A stretch of DNA of 64,000 bases from Papio anubis (Eukaryota > Chordata > Mammalia > Primates > Cercopithecidae): assembly GCF_008728515.1 (NCBI RefSeq), contig NC_044986.1:66577159-66641158 (forward strand), read 5' to 3'. Position numbers and translations under genes: made by a program. Under the pieces are notes generated by a model. The model was given only the letters and a program-made list of their open reading frames with translations. It made no database searches and had not been told where the DNA came from. Numbering within the stretch: position 1 is the stretch's first letter; each line of letters opens with the position of its first letter. Shown here piece by piece: positions 1 through 10,376 of the stretch.

Positions 1-14
1 GCAGCCCGGCCCAC

Positions 15-107
15 CTCTTTCTCAGGATATTCTGTTTTAATCTCTGCTGCCATCTCCACTCCAGCCGAGCCTCCTCCCACCACCACGATGAACCGTGAGC
101 GCTGGAC
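15..107 (-). CDS. AIFM2: AIFM2 coding exon 4 (second nucleotide-binding motif)
   Basis: Encodes residues 139-169, running from VQRSRF to EYPEKE, with the core IVVVGGGSAGVEMAAE. The acceptor 'ctccag' lies upstream at 108-113 and the donor 'gtggg' at 10-14, both on the minus strand. The exon is 93 bases, so phase is kept. It contains the GxGxxG loop and Glu156. Confidence 0.95.
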
Positions 108-3100
108 CTGGAGAAGAGGACGCGTGAAACAGGGACATATGAAACACACCTACGCATCCACCCCTGTCTGCTGGTTCAGCCTGTGGTGTGGCTCCCTGGG
201 CCAAAGGAGGGCAGAGAACCCTTTCCACATTTTGGGTCCAAATGTGCTTCCTCCCACCCACCTCGCAGAATTGCTGTGGAAACTGCCTGAGATGGTGGAT
301 CTAAGCCTGCTCTACACAACACAGCCTTGTGAAAACAGGAGCGGAGGGCACCCATGAAAAGCCCCAGGAGAGGCAAGTAAGAGACATACCAAGGGCAACA
401 TGAGCAGGTCTGGGGTGCCCACATCCTGGCTCTAGCAGCAAGTTCAAGGTCTCTTCCCAGGAAAGTCTCTTCCTAGTGACTCTCCAACTCTATGGCTACA
501 GCCAGCAGCTCTGAACACCCCCATGGCCTCCCAGCTGCAGGCTTAGGCATCCCCACAGCTGTCCTCCCATCTGCCCGCCCTGCCCCATGCCTTCAGTGCA
601 TAGCTCACCTGCCTCACCATGTCCTCATAGGCCTGGATAGCGGCCTGCTGGCTGGAAACCTCATTAAACTTGCCCGGGAAGGGCCCAGTGCTGCCCGTGG
701 CCAGGATAAGATGAGAGAAGGGCAGGGCCTGAGACAGACCAAAACAAAAGATGAGGGTAGGGCAGGGCAGGGCAGGCCTAGGCCTCTGCATCCTACTCCT
801 GGCCTGCCAGCTGGGACAAACCAGGCAGAGGCCCCTCTAGGCACCCGAGGCAGCCCCCATGGGACCGAGTGAAACCACCACACTGGTTAGCCGAAGGGAT
901 GGCACTAGAACCTGGGGAAAGACCTAAGGAAGCAGAGTTTACCTCCTGCATGGAGAACTCAGGGGCAACGGGAGCCACCCAGCATGGCAGTGGAAGGGGC
1001 AGCCCAGTGGCAGGAGGCAGGGTTGCAGGATCGGACACTGCCCGAGGGAGTTAGCGCAGAACCTCCCGGATGTTTAGAAGAACCCTCCTCCTGCCTCCGC
1101 CAGGAAGAAAAGGAAAGGAAAGAAAGACTGATCAGTAGTGGGATCACACCTGTGAACAGCCACTGCACTGAACAACATAGCGAGACCCCAGCTTAATTTA
1201 ATTTTTAAATTAAAAATAAATAATAAAATAAAAAATAATTTAATTTTTTTAAATTAAAAATAAAAAAAAATTTTAGGCTGGGTGCGGTGGCTCACGTCTG
1301 TAATCCCAGCACTTTGGAAGGTCAAGGCAGGCAGATCACCTGAGGTCAGGAGTTTGAGACCAACCTGATCAACATAGCAAAATCTTGTCTCTACTAAAAA
1401 TACAAAAATTAGCTGGGCATGGTGCCACGCGCCTATAATCCCAACTCCTCAGGCAGCTGGGGCGGGAGGATCGCTTGAACCCAGGAGGCAGAGACTGCAG
1501 TGAGCCAAGACCATGCCATTGCACTCCAGCCTGGGCAACAAGAGCGAAACTCTGTTTCAAAAACAATTTAAAAAATTTTTTTAATTAAAAAAAATTTTAA
1601 ACAAAGAAAAGGAAATCTTGTTTGGAGCCTAAATATATAAAATTGACAAAAACAGAGCTGCTCCAATGGGAGGGGCTGGAGGGCCTGGACTCCACTCAGC
1701 CCCCACTTTCCCCTGAACCTCCGCGATGCCCTCATGGAATCTTTCAGGGTTCTAAAATGCATGGCCAGAGACTGCAGGACGAGGAGACACTCAGTAATCT
1801 CTCCAACCAGGAAACTATCTGGCCCCATTAATTCAAGAAGAGCTGGGTCACACTAAATCACATACTCATCAAGGAAAGGAATTGTGTTTCCTTTTGTCGA
1901 TGCCCCCTTAGCTTCAAACACCAAGTGGGGGTGGGCTGGACGTGACACTTATCCTGAGCTGGTGGCAGCTTGTCGATGGAGCTCAAGTCATGGCAGGTGT
2001 GTGCCAGGCTCCATGATGCACATGTGAGGTGGGGGAACACACAGATGAGTGAAGGGAAATCTCTGCCCCAGTGACATCCCGATCCAGGAGATGTGGGACC
2101 ATGTGTGCCTAACTTTTTGTTCTAGACAGAGCCGAGGGCTGGCCAAGCCTGGGAGTTGTCTGGGACACTGGCTTTTAGAGCACGGGCTCTGGGCTAAAAT
2201 TGCATGGGTTCAAATCCTGGGTCAGTCTCTTACCAGCTGTGGGATCTTAAGCAAGCCATTTAACCCTTTAGCTTCTCTGTAAAATGAGGTTATACCACCT
2301 TCCCCATAGAGGCACAGAAAACATTCATGAGATTTACGTAAAGGCTACAAACAGGGCCTGGCATGCAGGAATTACAAAAGAAATATCTGCCACCATATTC
2401 TTGTGGTTGCTGTGGTCAAGCCTCTGTTTATGAGGAATCCGCTATCTGCCCAGCACCAGGCAGGGCTTGGGGCTCACACACAGCATTCTCTTTTCTTTTT
2501 TTCTTTTTTTTTTTTTTTTGAGATGGAGTCTCACTGTCACCCAGGCTGGAGTGCAGTGGTGCAATCTCAGCTTACTGCAACTTCCGCCTCTCGAATTCAA
2601 GCAATTCTCCTGCCTCAGCCTCCTGAGTGGCTGAGATTACATGCGCCCACCACCACGCCCAGCTAATTTTTGTATTTTCAGTAGAGACAGCGTTTTGCCA
2701 TGTTGGGCAGTCTGGTCTCAAACTCCTGACCTCAGGTGATCCACCCGCCTTGGCCTCCCAAGGGGCTGAGATTACAGGTATGAGCCACTGCCCCCAGCCT
2801 AGCTCTCTCTTAACCCTGGAGGATCCCGCCCAGGCCCTGCCGTGGGCCCTTGAGCCAGCTGGCAGCGGGGCTGGCCCTTACTCACCTCACCGCCCTGCAG
2901 CAGCACCGTCTGGTTCTTCAGGTCTATCCCCACCACCAGCCCCTGCCGGAAGTTGTCCTTGAAAGTCACCGAGTAAGAAATGAATGTCTTTTTGGCGAAC
3001 CCTGGGGAAGGGACACAGAAGAGGTCATAGGGCAGAGCTAGGCTGCCCACAGGAAGCCAGAGTGACTCAGAACCTTTCACAAGCTGCAAACCAACAGGGG

Positions 3101-3564
3101 GGCCCTTGACCAAAGGGTCAGGCCATACGTATGCCTAGGGTACCCCTATCTCCTAAAACGCCAGTGTGGGCCTCAGACCCTCAGAAAAGCTCAAGCTTTT
3201 ACTTCTAGGGTCTCATTATGGTGGCTACTTAAGACCAAAGACCTTGAGTTTCTCCAGAACTTGTCTGATAGTGGAATGCAGGCACTTTGCCCTAAATGGA
3301 GAAAACCACCCCCAGCCCTAAAATCAAGCCCCAGAGTGGAGACAAGACCACCCTCACAGAGACAACCCCAGATGGGAGCACGTTACCTGTCTCCACGGAG
3401 GCTCGGAGGGCGGCCACATTGTGGTGGAAAGAGTCCTTCATGTCCACCAGCATGAAGGGGATGTTCAGGGCCTGCAGCTGGCTGGCCGCCGCGATCCCAC
3501 CAAAGCCCCCACCCACAATCACCACGTGCAGGGCTCCCGATTCCACCGACACCTGGGACCCCAT
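15..3564 (-). CDS. AIFM2: AIFM2 (FSP1), 5' portion: ferroptosis suppressor, NAD(P)H-CoQ oxidoreductase
   Basis: Four coding exons on the minus strand (3387-3564, 2886-3001, 609-728, 15-107) join in phase with GT/AG borders to give the first 169 residues; the remaining ~204 of the usual 373 lie beyond the left edge. AIFM2 is a flavoprotein that reduces ubiquinone (and vitamin K) at the plasma membrane and lipid droplets, blocking lipid peroxidation independently of GPX4. Seen here: Met-Gly-Ser start, so the myristoylated Gly2 is present; a first Rossmann loop GGGFGG at residues 18-23 for FAD; a second, GGGSAG at 149-154, for the nicotinamide cofactor; and Glu156, the residue whose change to Ala is known to inactivate human FSP1. 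Differences from human are few (for example Ile for Val in LNVPFM). The start is fixed by the conserved N-terminus, with the ATG 16 bases inside its exon. Reading is intact. Confidence 0.97.
609..728 (-). CDS. AIFM2: AIFM2 coding exon 3
   Basis: 120 bases for residues 99-138 (ALPFSHLILATGSTGPFPGK to EDMVRQ). The minus-strand acceptor is 'tctcag' just above 728 and the donor 'gtgagc' is at 603-608. The LILATGSTG segment is the typical strand of pyridine nucleotide-disulphide oxidoreductase folds. Confidence 0.95.
1128..1195 (+). pseudogene. 7SL RNA pseudogene, 3' fragment
   Basis: The stretch contains 'tgatcagtagtgggatc' followed by 'cctgtgaa-agccactgca' and 'aacatagcgagacccc'. The first block belongs to the S domain of 7SL (signal recognition particle) RNA and is absent from Alu, so this is a 5'-truncated 7SL copy, not an Alu. 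About 11 bases of the usual 'ccagcctgggc' are missing. It lies in an AIFM2 intron on the antisense strand and has no promoter part, so it is not expected to be functional. Confidence 0.8.
1276..1566 (+). mobile_element. Alu, full length
   Basis: Starts 'ggctgggtgcggtggctcac' and ends in a short A-rich tail; both monomers are present. It lies in an AIFM2 intron, antisense to the gene, flanked on both sides by AT-rich sequence that hides the target duplication. Confidence 0.95.
2165..2370 (+). repeat. MIR
   Basis: Diverged but clear MIR core: 'gagcacgggctctgg', 'tgggttcaaatcctgg', 'ttaccagctgtgggatctt', 'ctctgtaaaatgaggtta' and 'ggcctggcatgcagg' occur in MIR order. Confidence 0.8.
2486..2799 (-). 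mobile_element. Alu, full length
   Basis: Poly-T start (the tail on the other strand), 'gagatggagtctcactgtca', both monomers, and 'ccactgcccccagcc' at the 5' end of the element. It ends 87 bases from AIFM2 coding exon 2, in the sense orientation of the gene. Confidence 0.95.
2886..3001 (-). CDS. AIFM2: AIFM2 coding exon 2
   Basis: 116 bases completing Gly60 and running from FAKKTFISYSVTF to LLQGGE (residue 98). The acceptor 'cccag' sits just above 3001 and the donor 'gtgagt' at 2880-2885. The human Met in KNQMVLL is Thr here. Confidence 0.95.
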
Positions 3565-3580
3565 CTCGAACCAGGCACTG
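3387..3580 (-). CDS. AIFM2: AIFM2 exon with start codon (coding 3387-3564, 5' UTR 3565-3580)
   Basis: The exon begins after the acceptor 'ttcccag' at 3581 and ends at the donor 'gtaacg' (3381-3386). The ATG is at 3564, 16 bases inside, in the context 'cgagATGG'. It encodes the myristoylation signal and the first FAD-binding loop. Confidence 0.95.
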
Positions 3581-4367
3581 CTGGGAAGGAAGAGGAGAGC
3601 CCATCAGTGTCAGGGTGGCTGGGAGGGCTGGGAGGTCCCACAGTGAGAGAGGCCTCAATCATGAATTGACCTTTTTAGATGAAGTAAATCTTTGATTAAT
3701 GAAACTCCAACTTTATAAAATTTGAATTAAATTCAGAAGGAACAAGGGGGTATCCCACTTCCAGCCCATCCCCCAAATACCGAGTTCCCTTCTCCAGAGG
3801 CATCCACTGTTACGCAGCAAGTTTGGACGACTCCTTCCAGAGATAGAGATATGCACCTATAATCACGATTATTTTTTGCACCCATTAAATAAAGTGTTCT
3901 GCACGTTTGTTTTTCACTTGATATAGTTCATCGAAGACTTTTGGGAGAGATTGCAGTGGGGCAGGACGAAAAAAAAGACTTTTGAAGAGGGGAATAATGT
4001 TCACTCAACAACATATATGAATTGAACTCCTGCTTTTTGACACGCTCTGTGTTGTGTATCCTGTGGTCAAACAGGCAGATACGGTCCCTGCCCTTATGAG
4101 GGTAGACCTTACAAAGTCAAATAACCAGGTGGGCAGTGTCAATGATGTGGGAAGCTGGGAAGAGGTGCAATAACAAGAAACAGTGGGCACACCTGTGGGG
4201 AACTGGCAAGCATAGGCCACATCTAAAGGAACAACAAAAAACATTCTTTAAGCACTGCATCAAACAAACACTGCAACCAGATTCGGCCCAGCTCACAGGT
4301 CACCAACTTAAGGTCCAGGTTTAAGGAGGTCAATTAGCAGGTTACGACAAGAATCCTGCAAAATTCT

Positions 4368-4702
4368 GCTGCTAGGGTTTGAATATGTCTCCCAAAAAGG
4401 AACAGTGTTGAGAGGTGGGGCCTAATTAGAGGTGTTTGGGTCATGAGGTCTCCACCCTCATGAATGGATTAATACCAATTATAAAAGGGCCTCTGAGGCT
4501 GCAAGTTCAAGCTCTTGCTCTCTGTCACTCTCTCTTTTGCCTTCCACCATGGGATGACTCAGCATGAAGGCCCTCACCAGACACTGGGCCCTTGATCTTA
4601 GACTTCCCAGCCTCCAGAACCATAAGCCAATATATTTCTGTTTATTATAATTACCTAGTCTGTGATATTCTGCTGTAGCAGCAGAAAACAGACTAAGACA
4701 AA
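4368..4702 (+). mobile_element. MLT1/MaLR solo LTR
   Basis: Reads as an MLT1A-type LTR: 'gtttgaatatgtctcccaaa', 'agtgttgagaggtggggcct', 'catgaatggattaat', 'ggcccttgatcttagacttc' and a terminal 'cagactaagaca'. No internal retroviral sequence adjoins it. Confidence 0.75.
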
Positions 4703-4745
4703 TGTGGTGTGAATTAAGACTGTGATCATGGAGTAGGAAGGAGGG

Positions 4746-5231
4746 GCCACAGCTGTGTGCTACAATGCCTGGCTAATTTTTTAATTACTTGTAGAGATGG
4801 GGCTGGGTATAGCAGCTCATGCCTGTAATCCCAGCACTTTGGGAGGTTGAGGCAGCAGGGTCTTTTGAGCCCAGGAGTTCCAGACCAGCCTGGGTAACAT
4901 AGACAGACTCTGTCTCTACAAAAAAAAAAAAAAAAAGCCAGGCGTGGTGATGTGCACCTGTAGTCCCAGCTAACTGGGAGGCTGAAGTGGGAGGGTCACT
5001 TGAGCTGGGGAGGTCAAGGCTACAGTGAGCCATAACTGTGCCACTGTACTCCAGCCTGGGTCACAGAGTGAGACCCTATCTCAAAAAAATAAAACAATAA
5101 AAATAATAAATATTGGTAGAGATGGGGTCTCCCTTTGTTGCCCAGGCTGGTCTCAAACTCCTGGGCTCAAGTGATCCTCCCACCTCAACCTCCCAAAGTG
5201 CTGGGATTACAGGCATGAGCCACCACACCCA
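4746..5231 (-). mobile_element. Older Alu split by a second Alu
   Basis: 4746-4799 and 5108-5231 are the two parts of one minus-strand half Alu; the segment between is a plus-strand Alu. The repeated 'tagagatgggg' at both junctions is the target duplication of the second insertion. Confidence 0.85.
4800..5107 (+). mobile_element. Alu nested in an Alu
   Basis: 'ggctgggtatagcagctcat' start, middle A-run near 4920, and tail 'aaaaaaataaaacaataaaa'. Inserted into the minus-strand Alu at 'tagagatgggg', which is repeated on both sides. Confidence 0.9.
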
Positions 5232-5252
5232 ATCCCCATTTCTTTTTATGAC

Positions 5253-5365
5253 CTCAAGATGGTATATAAGCTTCTGTACTTCTTTTGGGGGTTGGGTCTT
5301 CCTTCTGAAGGCTCCTGTGTATACACATTAAATAAATTTGTATGCCTTCTATCCAACTCAACAGC
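5253..5365 (+). repeat. Probable ERV1-type LTR fragment
   Basis: 'ggtatataagcttctgtact', then 'cttctgaaggctcctgtg' and 'attaaataaatttgtatgcc' look like the TATA-to-polyadenylation part of an LTR. The family is not certain. Confidence 0.4.
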
Positions 5366-7780
5366 CTCGGCCCCTACAGCAGCAAAGTTGCCTGGGCTCC
5401 CCAAGCCAGCCTGGAAGGCTGGTAAACAGGGTCACCTGGTGCATCCCAGAGTCTGCCCCAGACAGAGGAGGGCTCAGGGACTGGCCTGGGGCTGCACCAG
5501 AGGCCTTGTCTCCAGCCCAGCAGAACCCCAAAGAAGGATGCTTGCAGTGTGGGCCTCAGGCAGGCAGAGGGCTGCTGGTGTGGGAGGAGCCGCGCAGCCC
5601 ACTGAGGGGCACTCTTGACTGCAGCTGAGACCCTGAGAGGTCACAGGCAATCAACCGTCCTCCTGGCTGTGCTGAGCCCTAAAGAGAGGCAGAAATAAGC
5701 CAGGCTGCTGGGGGGAGATGCTGAGAAAAAGAAACCAAGCTCACACTATACAGAAAGCAGCCAGAGAGGCTCAACAGCTGCTGTGGGCTTCAGGAAGGGG
5801 GACTGGAGGGGGTGTCAGCGAAGGAGGATATAGACTCTGAGGTCATCCTTGAAGGATAGACATCAAGCCACTGAACAGCCTCATAAGGAAGTGTGTTCCA
5901 GCTCATCTGGGACCCTCAGGCCGCTGGAAGGCTACTGCACTGCCCTGACCGTCTGTGCGGGCCTGGGGCACAACCCCTTCCCTCTCTGGGCCTCAATTTA
6001 CCCCCTATAATGGGAAGGGACTATTAAGTCCCAACCAGTTATAATATTCCGAGATGTCCTCGTACACACTGGTTTCCAAGACATGGTGGTGGTTCCCCAA
6101 GACGGTCCCCAAATCATCCCACACTTACGGGGCAGCTTTTGGTTAGAACTCCGGGCACTGTTCCCACTGGTGTTCAAATGTCCACTGCCTAACTTCTCCC
6201 CTGGGGGAGGACGGTATAGCGGAGGGAGGGCACTGACACAACGGATTGGAGGGGATTTAAAGTTGTTTCTCAAGGGTCAAATGGTCCCCAAAGCATGGAG
6301 GCTTGAACATACCCATTTTACAGATGAATAAGCTGAGCCCTGGCAGTGATTAGGACCCAAGACAAGCCCCCCAGCAGGCAGGGCCACCCTGGCTTCTCTA
6401 AGCCCTCAGAAGGGTTGTCTAGAGCTAATCCCAAGCATACCTCAGGCCGAATCTGCCAACTGGGCCAGAAGGGAATGTCTCCCAGGGACCAGGACCCAGG
6501 AGGGCCCACAGGCTCAGCCAGAGGTAACAGTGAACACCAGGAGCTGCGCAGGGCCTGAGAATGTAGGCAGTGATGAGGCAGGCCGTGGGTGGCATGTGTT
6601 TCACCAGCCCCTGGCAGCGTGGAACCCTCTGTGCTGGGTCCTACCCTTGGGGCTGTCAGCCAGGGATGAGGTCAAGAAAACACCCAGAAAGTCCCACTTC
6701 CAAGTTAGCTGGGCATGGCCCCTAAGAGGGGCTACGCAGCTTGCCAGGTATAGGGATAGGGGAGTCTACTGTGTGTCAGGTCACACTGGACCACCCAGGG
6801 ACACTCAAAAAGGACAGCCTAGAGCCCTGAAAAAGATCGAGATCAGGAGGCCTTCCTAGCAGAGGAAACAACTTGGGCCAGAGGCCCAGTGGCAGGAAGG
6901 GAGGAGGGCGGTAGAGTTCACAGTACCTGCGGCAGAAGGTGGGGAGGCTCCGAGGACAGGTGACAGGGGCCGGCACAGACAGACAGCCTGCCATGCCAGG
7001 GCAGCTTTCACAACCAGGTGGACAGACAAGCCCGCCCCAGGCCCTTCATGGGGTCTCTTCCCAGGGAGGAAAGTCTAGACCCCAGAGTGGACCTCAGGGG
7101 CAATGAATTGATCAAAGGAGCCGAGCCCTTGACCCCCTAGGATCATCAACCTGCTTCCCCAAAACGGGAAACTCTTGCCTCACCCAAGGAAGGCAAATTG
7201 CTTTTCCGGGGTTCCCTGTGAAGGGTCTGGGGCCTGAGGGGACAACCAGGCCAGAGCACGGCCAGGGAGGGGAGGCACTTTTCCTCTTCATGCTGCCTGA
7301 GGTCTCTCCTGCAATCTGCTCTCTTCTCTCTCCTCTACTGACCCCTGCCACCCTTACTTGTGGAATAGGGAGGCCAGTGACTCTCCAGCAGATTTGACCC
7401 TGCCTCTTTGGCAGTCCCTTGCCCAATACTCTTGGACACACTGACTCTCCTTGGCTCTGCCAGTGTCGGTTCTTGCCTGGCCCCAGAGGACAGTGAACTC
7501 CCCTCTGCCTGACGATGATCTACTTGGCCAGACACCTAAAGCAAGGGCTTATGCCACAGAGCTGCATTTCCAGCCACACATCCTGTAGGTGATGAAAATG
7601 CACGTATGGAATTAGTGGATGTCCAGTTACATGTTCTAACATAGCAGTAGTGCTGTGCAAACCTCCACCTGTGTGACACTCCATCAATCAATGGAAACTG
7701 CCACCAATGAGAGACTACAGGATAATATAAACCCATAAAATGCAGTACTGTGTAGCCAGTCATTTTTAAAGGGTAAGTGA

Positions 7781-8092
7781 TGTTTTGTTTTGTTTTGTTT
7801 TGTTTTTGAGATGGAGTCTCACTCTATCGCCCAGGCTGGAGTACAGTGGATTTCGGCTCACTGGCTGCAACGTCTGCCTCCTGAGTTCAAGCAGCTCTCC
7901 TGCCTCGGCCTCCCAAGTAGCTGGAATTACAGGCATGTGCTACCATACCCAGCCAATTGTTTTTCTATTTTTAGTAGAGTCAGGGTTTTGCCATGTGGGC
8001 CAGGCTGGTCTTGAACTCCTGACCTCAAGTGATCGGCCTGCCTCGGCCTTCCAAAGTGCTGGGATTACAGGTGCGAGCCACCGTGCCCAGCC
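7781..8092 (-). mobile_element. Alu, full length
   Basis: (TTTTG)n tail, 'gagatggagtctcactctat', ends 'gccaccgtgcccagcc'. It is in AIFM2 intron 1. Confidence 0.95.
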
Positions 8093-8143
8093 TGTGAATG
8101 ATGTTTTTATACAAAAAGTCTGTCCATGAAAAAGTCAGGCAAG

Positions 8144-8416
8144 GGCTGGGTGTGGTGGCTCCTGCCTATAATCCTAGCACTTTGGGAGGCAAAGGCAGGA
8201 GGACTGCTTGAGCCCAGGAGTTTGAGGATGCAGTAAGTAACTTTACCTTTGCTCCCTCCCACAACACACATACACAAAGACACACATACACAATCTGATT
8301 GACACAAAACATAATGTTTTCAAGGTTCATCCGAGTTGTAGCATGTATCAGTGCTTCATGCCACTGCACTCCAGCCTAGAAAACAATGTGAGACCCTGTC
8401 TCAAAAAAAAAAGAGA
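8144..8416 (+). mobile_element. Alu with a foreign centre
   Basis: Clean target duplication 'gaaaaagtcaggcaa' at about 8129-8143 and 8419-8433. The left part ends at 'gaggatgcagtaag' near 8237 and Alu sequence resumes at 'gccactgcactccagcc' near 8360. The ~122 bases between are not Alu; they match two nearby segments (see findings). Confidence 0.9.
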
Positions 8417-8454
8417 GAAAAAGTCAGGCAATATTTATTTATTTATTTACTTGT

Positions 8455-8693
8455 TTTTAATTTTCTTAGGGACAGGGTCTTGCTCTATCATCCAGGCCAG
8501 AATGCAGTGGCACAATCATAACTCATTATAACCTCGAACTCCTGAGCTGGCTAATTTTTTATTTATTTATTTATTTTTGTAGAGATGAGGGTCTCGCTAT
8601 GTTGCCTAGGCTGATCTTGAACTCCTGGCCCCTCAAGGGATCCTCCTGCCTTAGCCTCCCAGAGTACTGGAATTACAGGTGTAAGTCACTGTG
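8455..8693 (-). mobile_element. Alu, internally deleted
   Basis: 'agggacagggtcttgctcta' and 'gttgcctaggctgatcttga' are on the minus-strand Alu pattern. The part between the monomers is short and contains (TTTA)n. Confidence 0.85.
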
Positions 8694-8697
8694 ATTT

Positions 8698-8826
8698 TGA
8701 GTTGTGGAAAAGATTCAATGAGATCATTTATGTAAAGTGTTTTAGCACGGTGCCTGGCAACCAGTAGCAATGAATACACAGCAGCCATTTATTCTCTATA
8801 TTTTATAATACAGATTAGTTTGCCCG
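8698..8826 (+). repeat. MIR-like segment, copy 1 of a local pair
   Basis: Contains MIR-type 'tgtaaagtgttttagcacgg tgcctggca' followed by 'agtagcaatgaatacacagc', which is not MIR consensus. It shares about 90% of bases with 13,695-13,821. Confidence 0.6.
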
Positions 8827-9249
8827 GTCCCAAAAAGGCCACAGAAGCTTGTACAACCTAATCCCATTTATGTCCAACAAGACACATCCACCTCAGTATA
8901 TACACACGTATACATGTAACGATTACAGCAGTTAGCATTTGTTGCACTTTTACCCATATCTTCACATTTAATATGTGAATTTTTTCTCCTTGTTTTGGAA
9001 AAAAGTTCAACAACTTGCCCAAGTTCAATTCTCAACACATCAAACCTGCTCTCTGAACCAAAATGCTAATAGTGGTCATAGATGATGTTTTTATTTTCTT
9101 CCTTAAGCTTTTGTATTGTTTGAATTTTTTTCAAACAAGCATATGTCATTTTTGCAGAAATAATAAGTCTTTAATAACAAGACTGACCTCTCACCATCTA
9201 ATTTTTTTAATCAAAATAGAATTCACATATACAATTTACCACCTAAGAT

Positions 9250-9331
9250 GTAAGCTCACAGTGAGCTATGATTGCACCACTGCACTCCAGCCTAGATGAG
9301 ACCCCATCTTTAAAAAAAAAGAAAAAAAAAT
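9250..9331 (+). mobile_element. 5'-truncated Alu (3' end only)
   Basis: 'cagtgagctatgattgcacc' to an A-rich tail. It is bounded by 'agatgtaag' on the left and 'gagatgtag' on the right. Confidence 0.8.
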
Positions 9332-9334
9332 GAG

Positions 9335-9645
9335 ATGTAGGCTTGCTCACACCTGTAATCCCAACACTTTGGGAAGACAAGGCAGGCAGACTGCTTGAGC
9401 TCCGGAGTTCAAGACCAGCCTGGGCAACATGGTGAAACCCCATCTCTACGAAAAATACAAAAAATTAGCCAGGCATGGTGGCACATGCCTGTGATCCCTG
9501 CTACTCAGGAGGCTGAGGTGGGAAGATCGCTTGAGCCTAGGACGTTGAGGTTGCAATGAGCCATGATCATGCCACTGCACTCCAGCCTGGGCGCCAAAGC
9601 AAGACTCTGTCTCAAAAAAAAAAGTTTTTTTAATTTAAATTTTAA
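9335..9645 (+). mobile_element. Alu inserted at the same site as its neighbour
   Basis: Starts within 'gcttgctcacacctgtaat' and ends in a mixed A/T tail before 'gagatgtaagttc'. A third copy of the 'agatgtaag' target shows a second insertion at the site used by the truncated Alu to the left. Confidence 0.85.
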
Positions 9646-9651
9646 AAAAAG

Positions 9652-10180
9652 AGATGTAAGTTCAATGGGTTTTAGTGTATTCACCAGGTTGTGCAACCAT
9701 CGCAACTATCTAATTCCAGAACACTTCCATCACCCCCAAAATAAATCCTGTACCCCACCTACCCGAGCTCTGGGTAGCTACCGTTCTTTCTGTCTCTACA
9801 GATTTGTCTATTCTAGACAATTCATGTAGATGGAATTATATACTACATGGCTTTTCATTTGTGACACCTTCCACTGATCATAATGTTTCCAAGTTTCATC
9901 CGAGTTGTAGCATGTATCAGTGCTTCATTCCTTTTTCTGGCTGAGTAACAGTCCATCGTTGGGGTATGATAGACCACATTTTGTTTATCCACTCATCAGC
10001 TGACGGGCACTTGGCTTGTTTCCACCTTTTGACTATGTGAATAACGCCACTATGAACATTTGTGTACAGGTTTTTGTGTGAACCGGTCTTCAATCCTCTT
10101 TAGTATAAATATTTAGGTGTGGAATTGCTGGGTCATGCGGTAACTCAAAGTTTAACTTTTTGAGGAACTGCTAAATCCAC
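9652..10180. mobile_element. Old L1-type fragment
   Basis: Reads like the widespread L1M-type segment: 'tatgtagatgg'-like text, 'cataatgtttccaagtttca', 'gtagcatgtatcagtgcttc', 'ccacattttgtttatccact', 'tatgaacatttgtgtacagg' and 'ggaattgctgggtcatgcgg' occur in the expected order. No coding capacity remains. Confidence 0.65.
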
Positions 10181-10317
10181 TGTCTGATTTTGAACTGAAC
10201 ACAAAAGCCCCGGTGGGAATCACAGACAATCTTAACTACGTCCGTGTACGTTCAGGAAGTTAGCTTAAAAGAAGGCCTAAGAGAACAGAACAAACCCTGA
10301 TTGTCCAGGAACTCCTC

Positions 10318-10376
10318 AGTAACTTTACCTTTGCTGCCTCCCACAACACACACACACACAGACACACACATACCCA
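10318..10376 (+). repeat. Segment with (CA)n, donor-like copy
   Basis: 'agtaactttacctttgctgc' followed by 'ctcccacaacacac' and a CA run. A near copy lies inside the Alu at 8,236-8,288. Confidence 0.7.
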
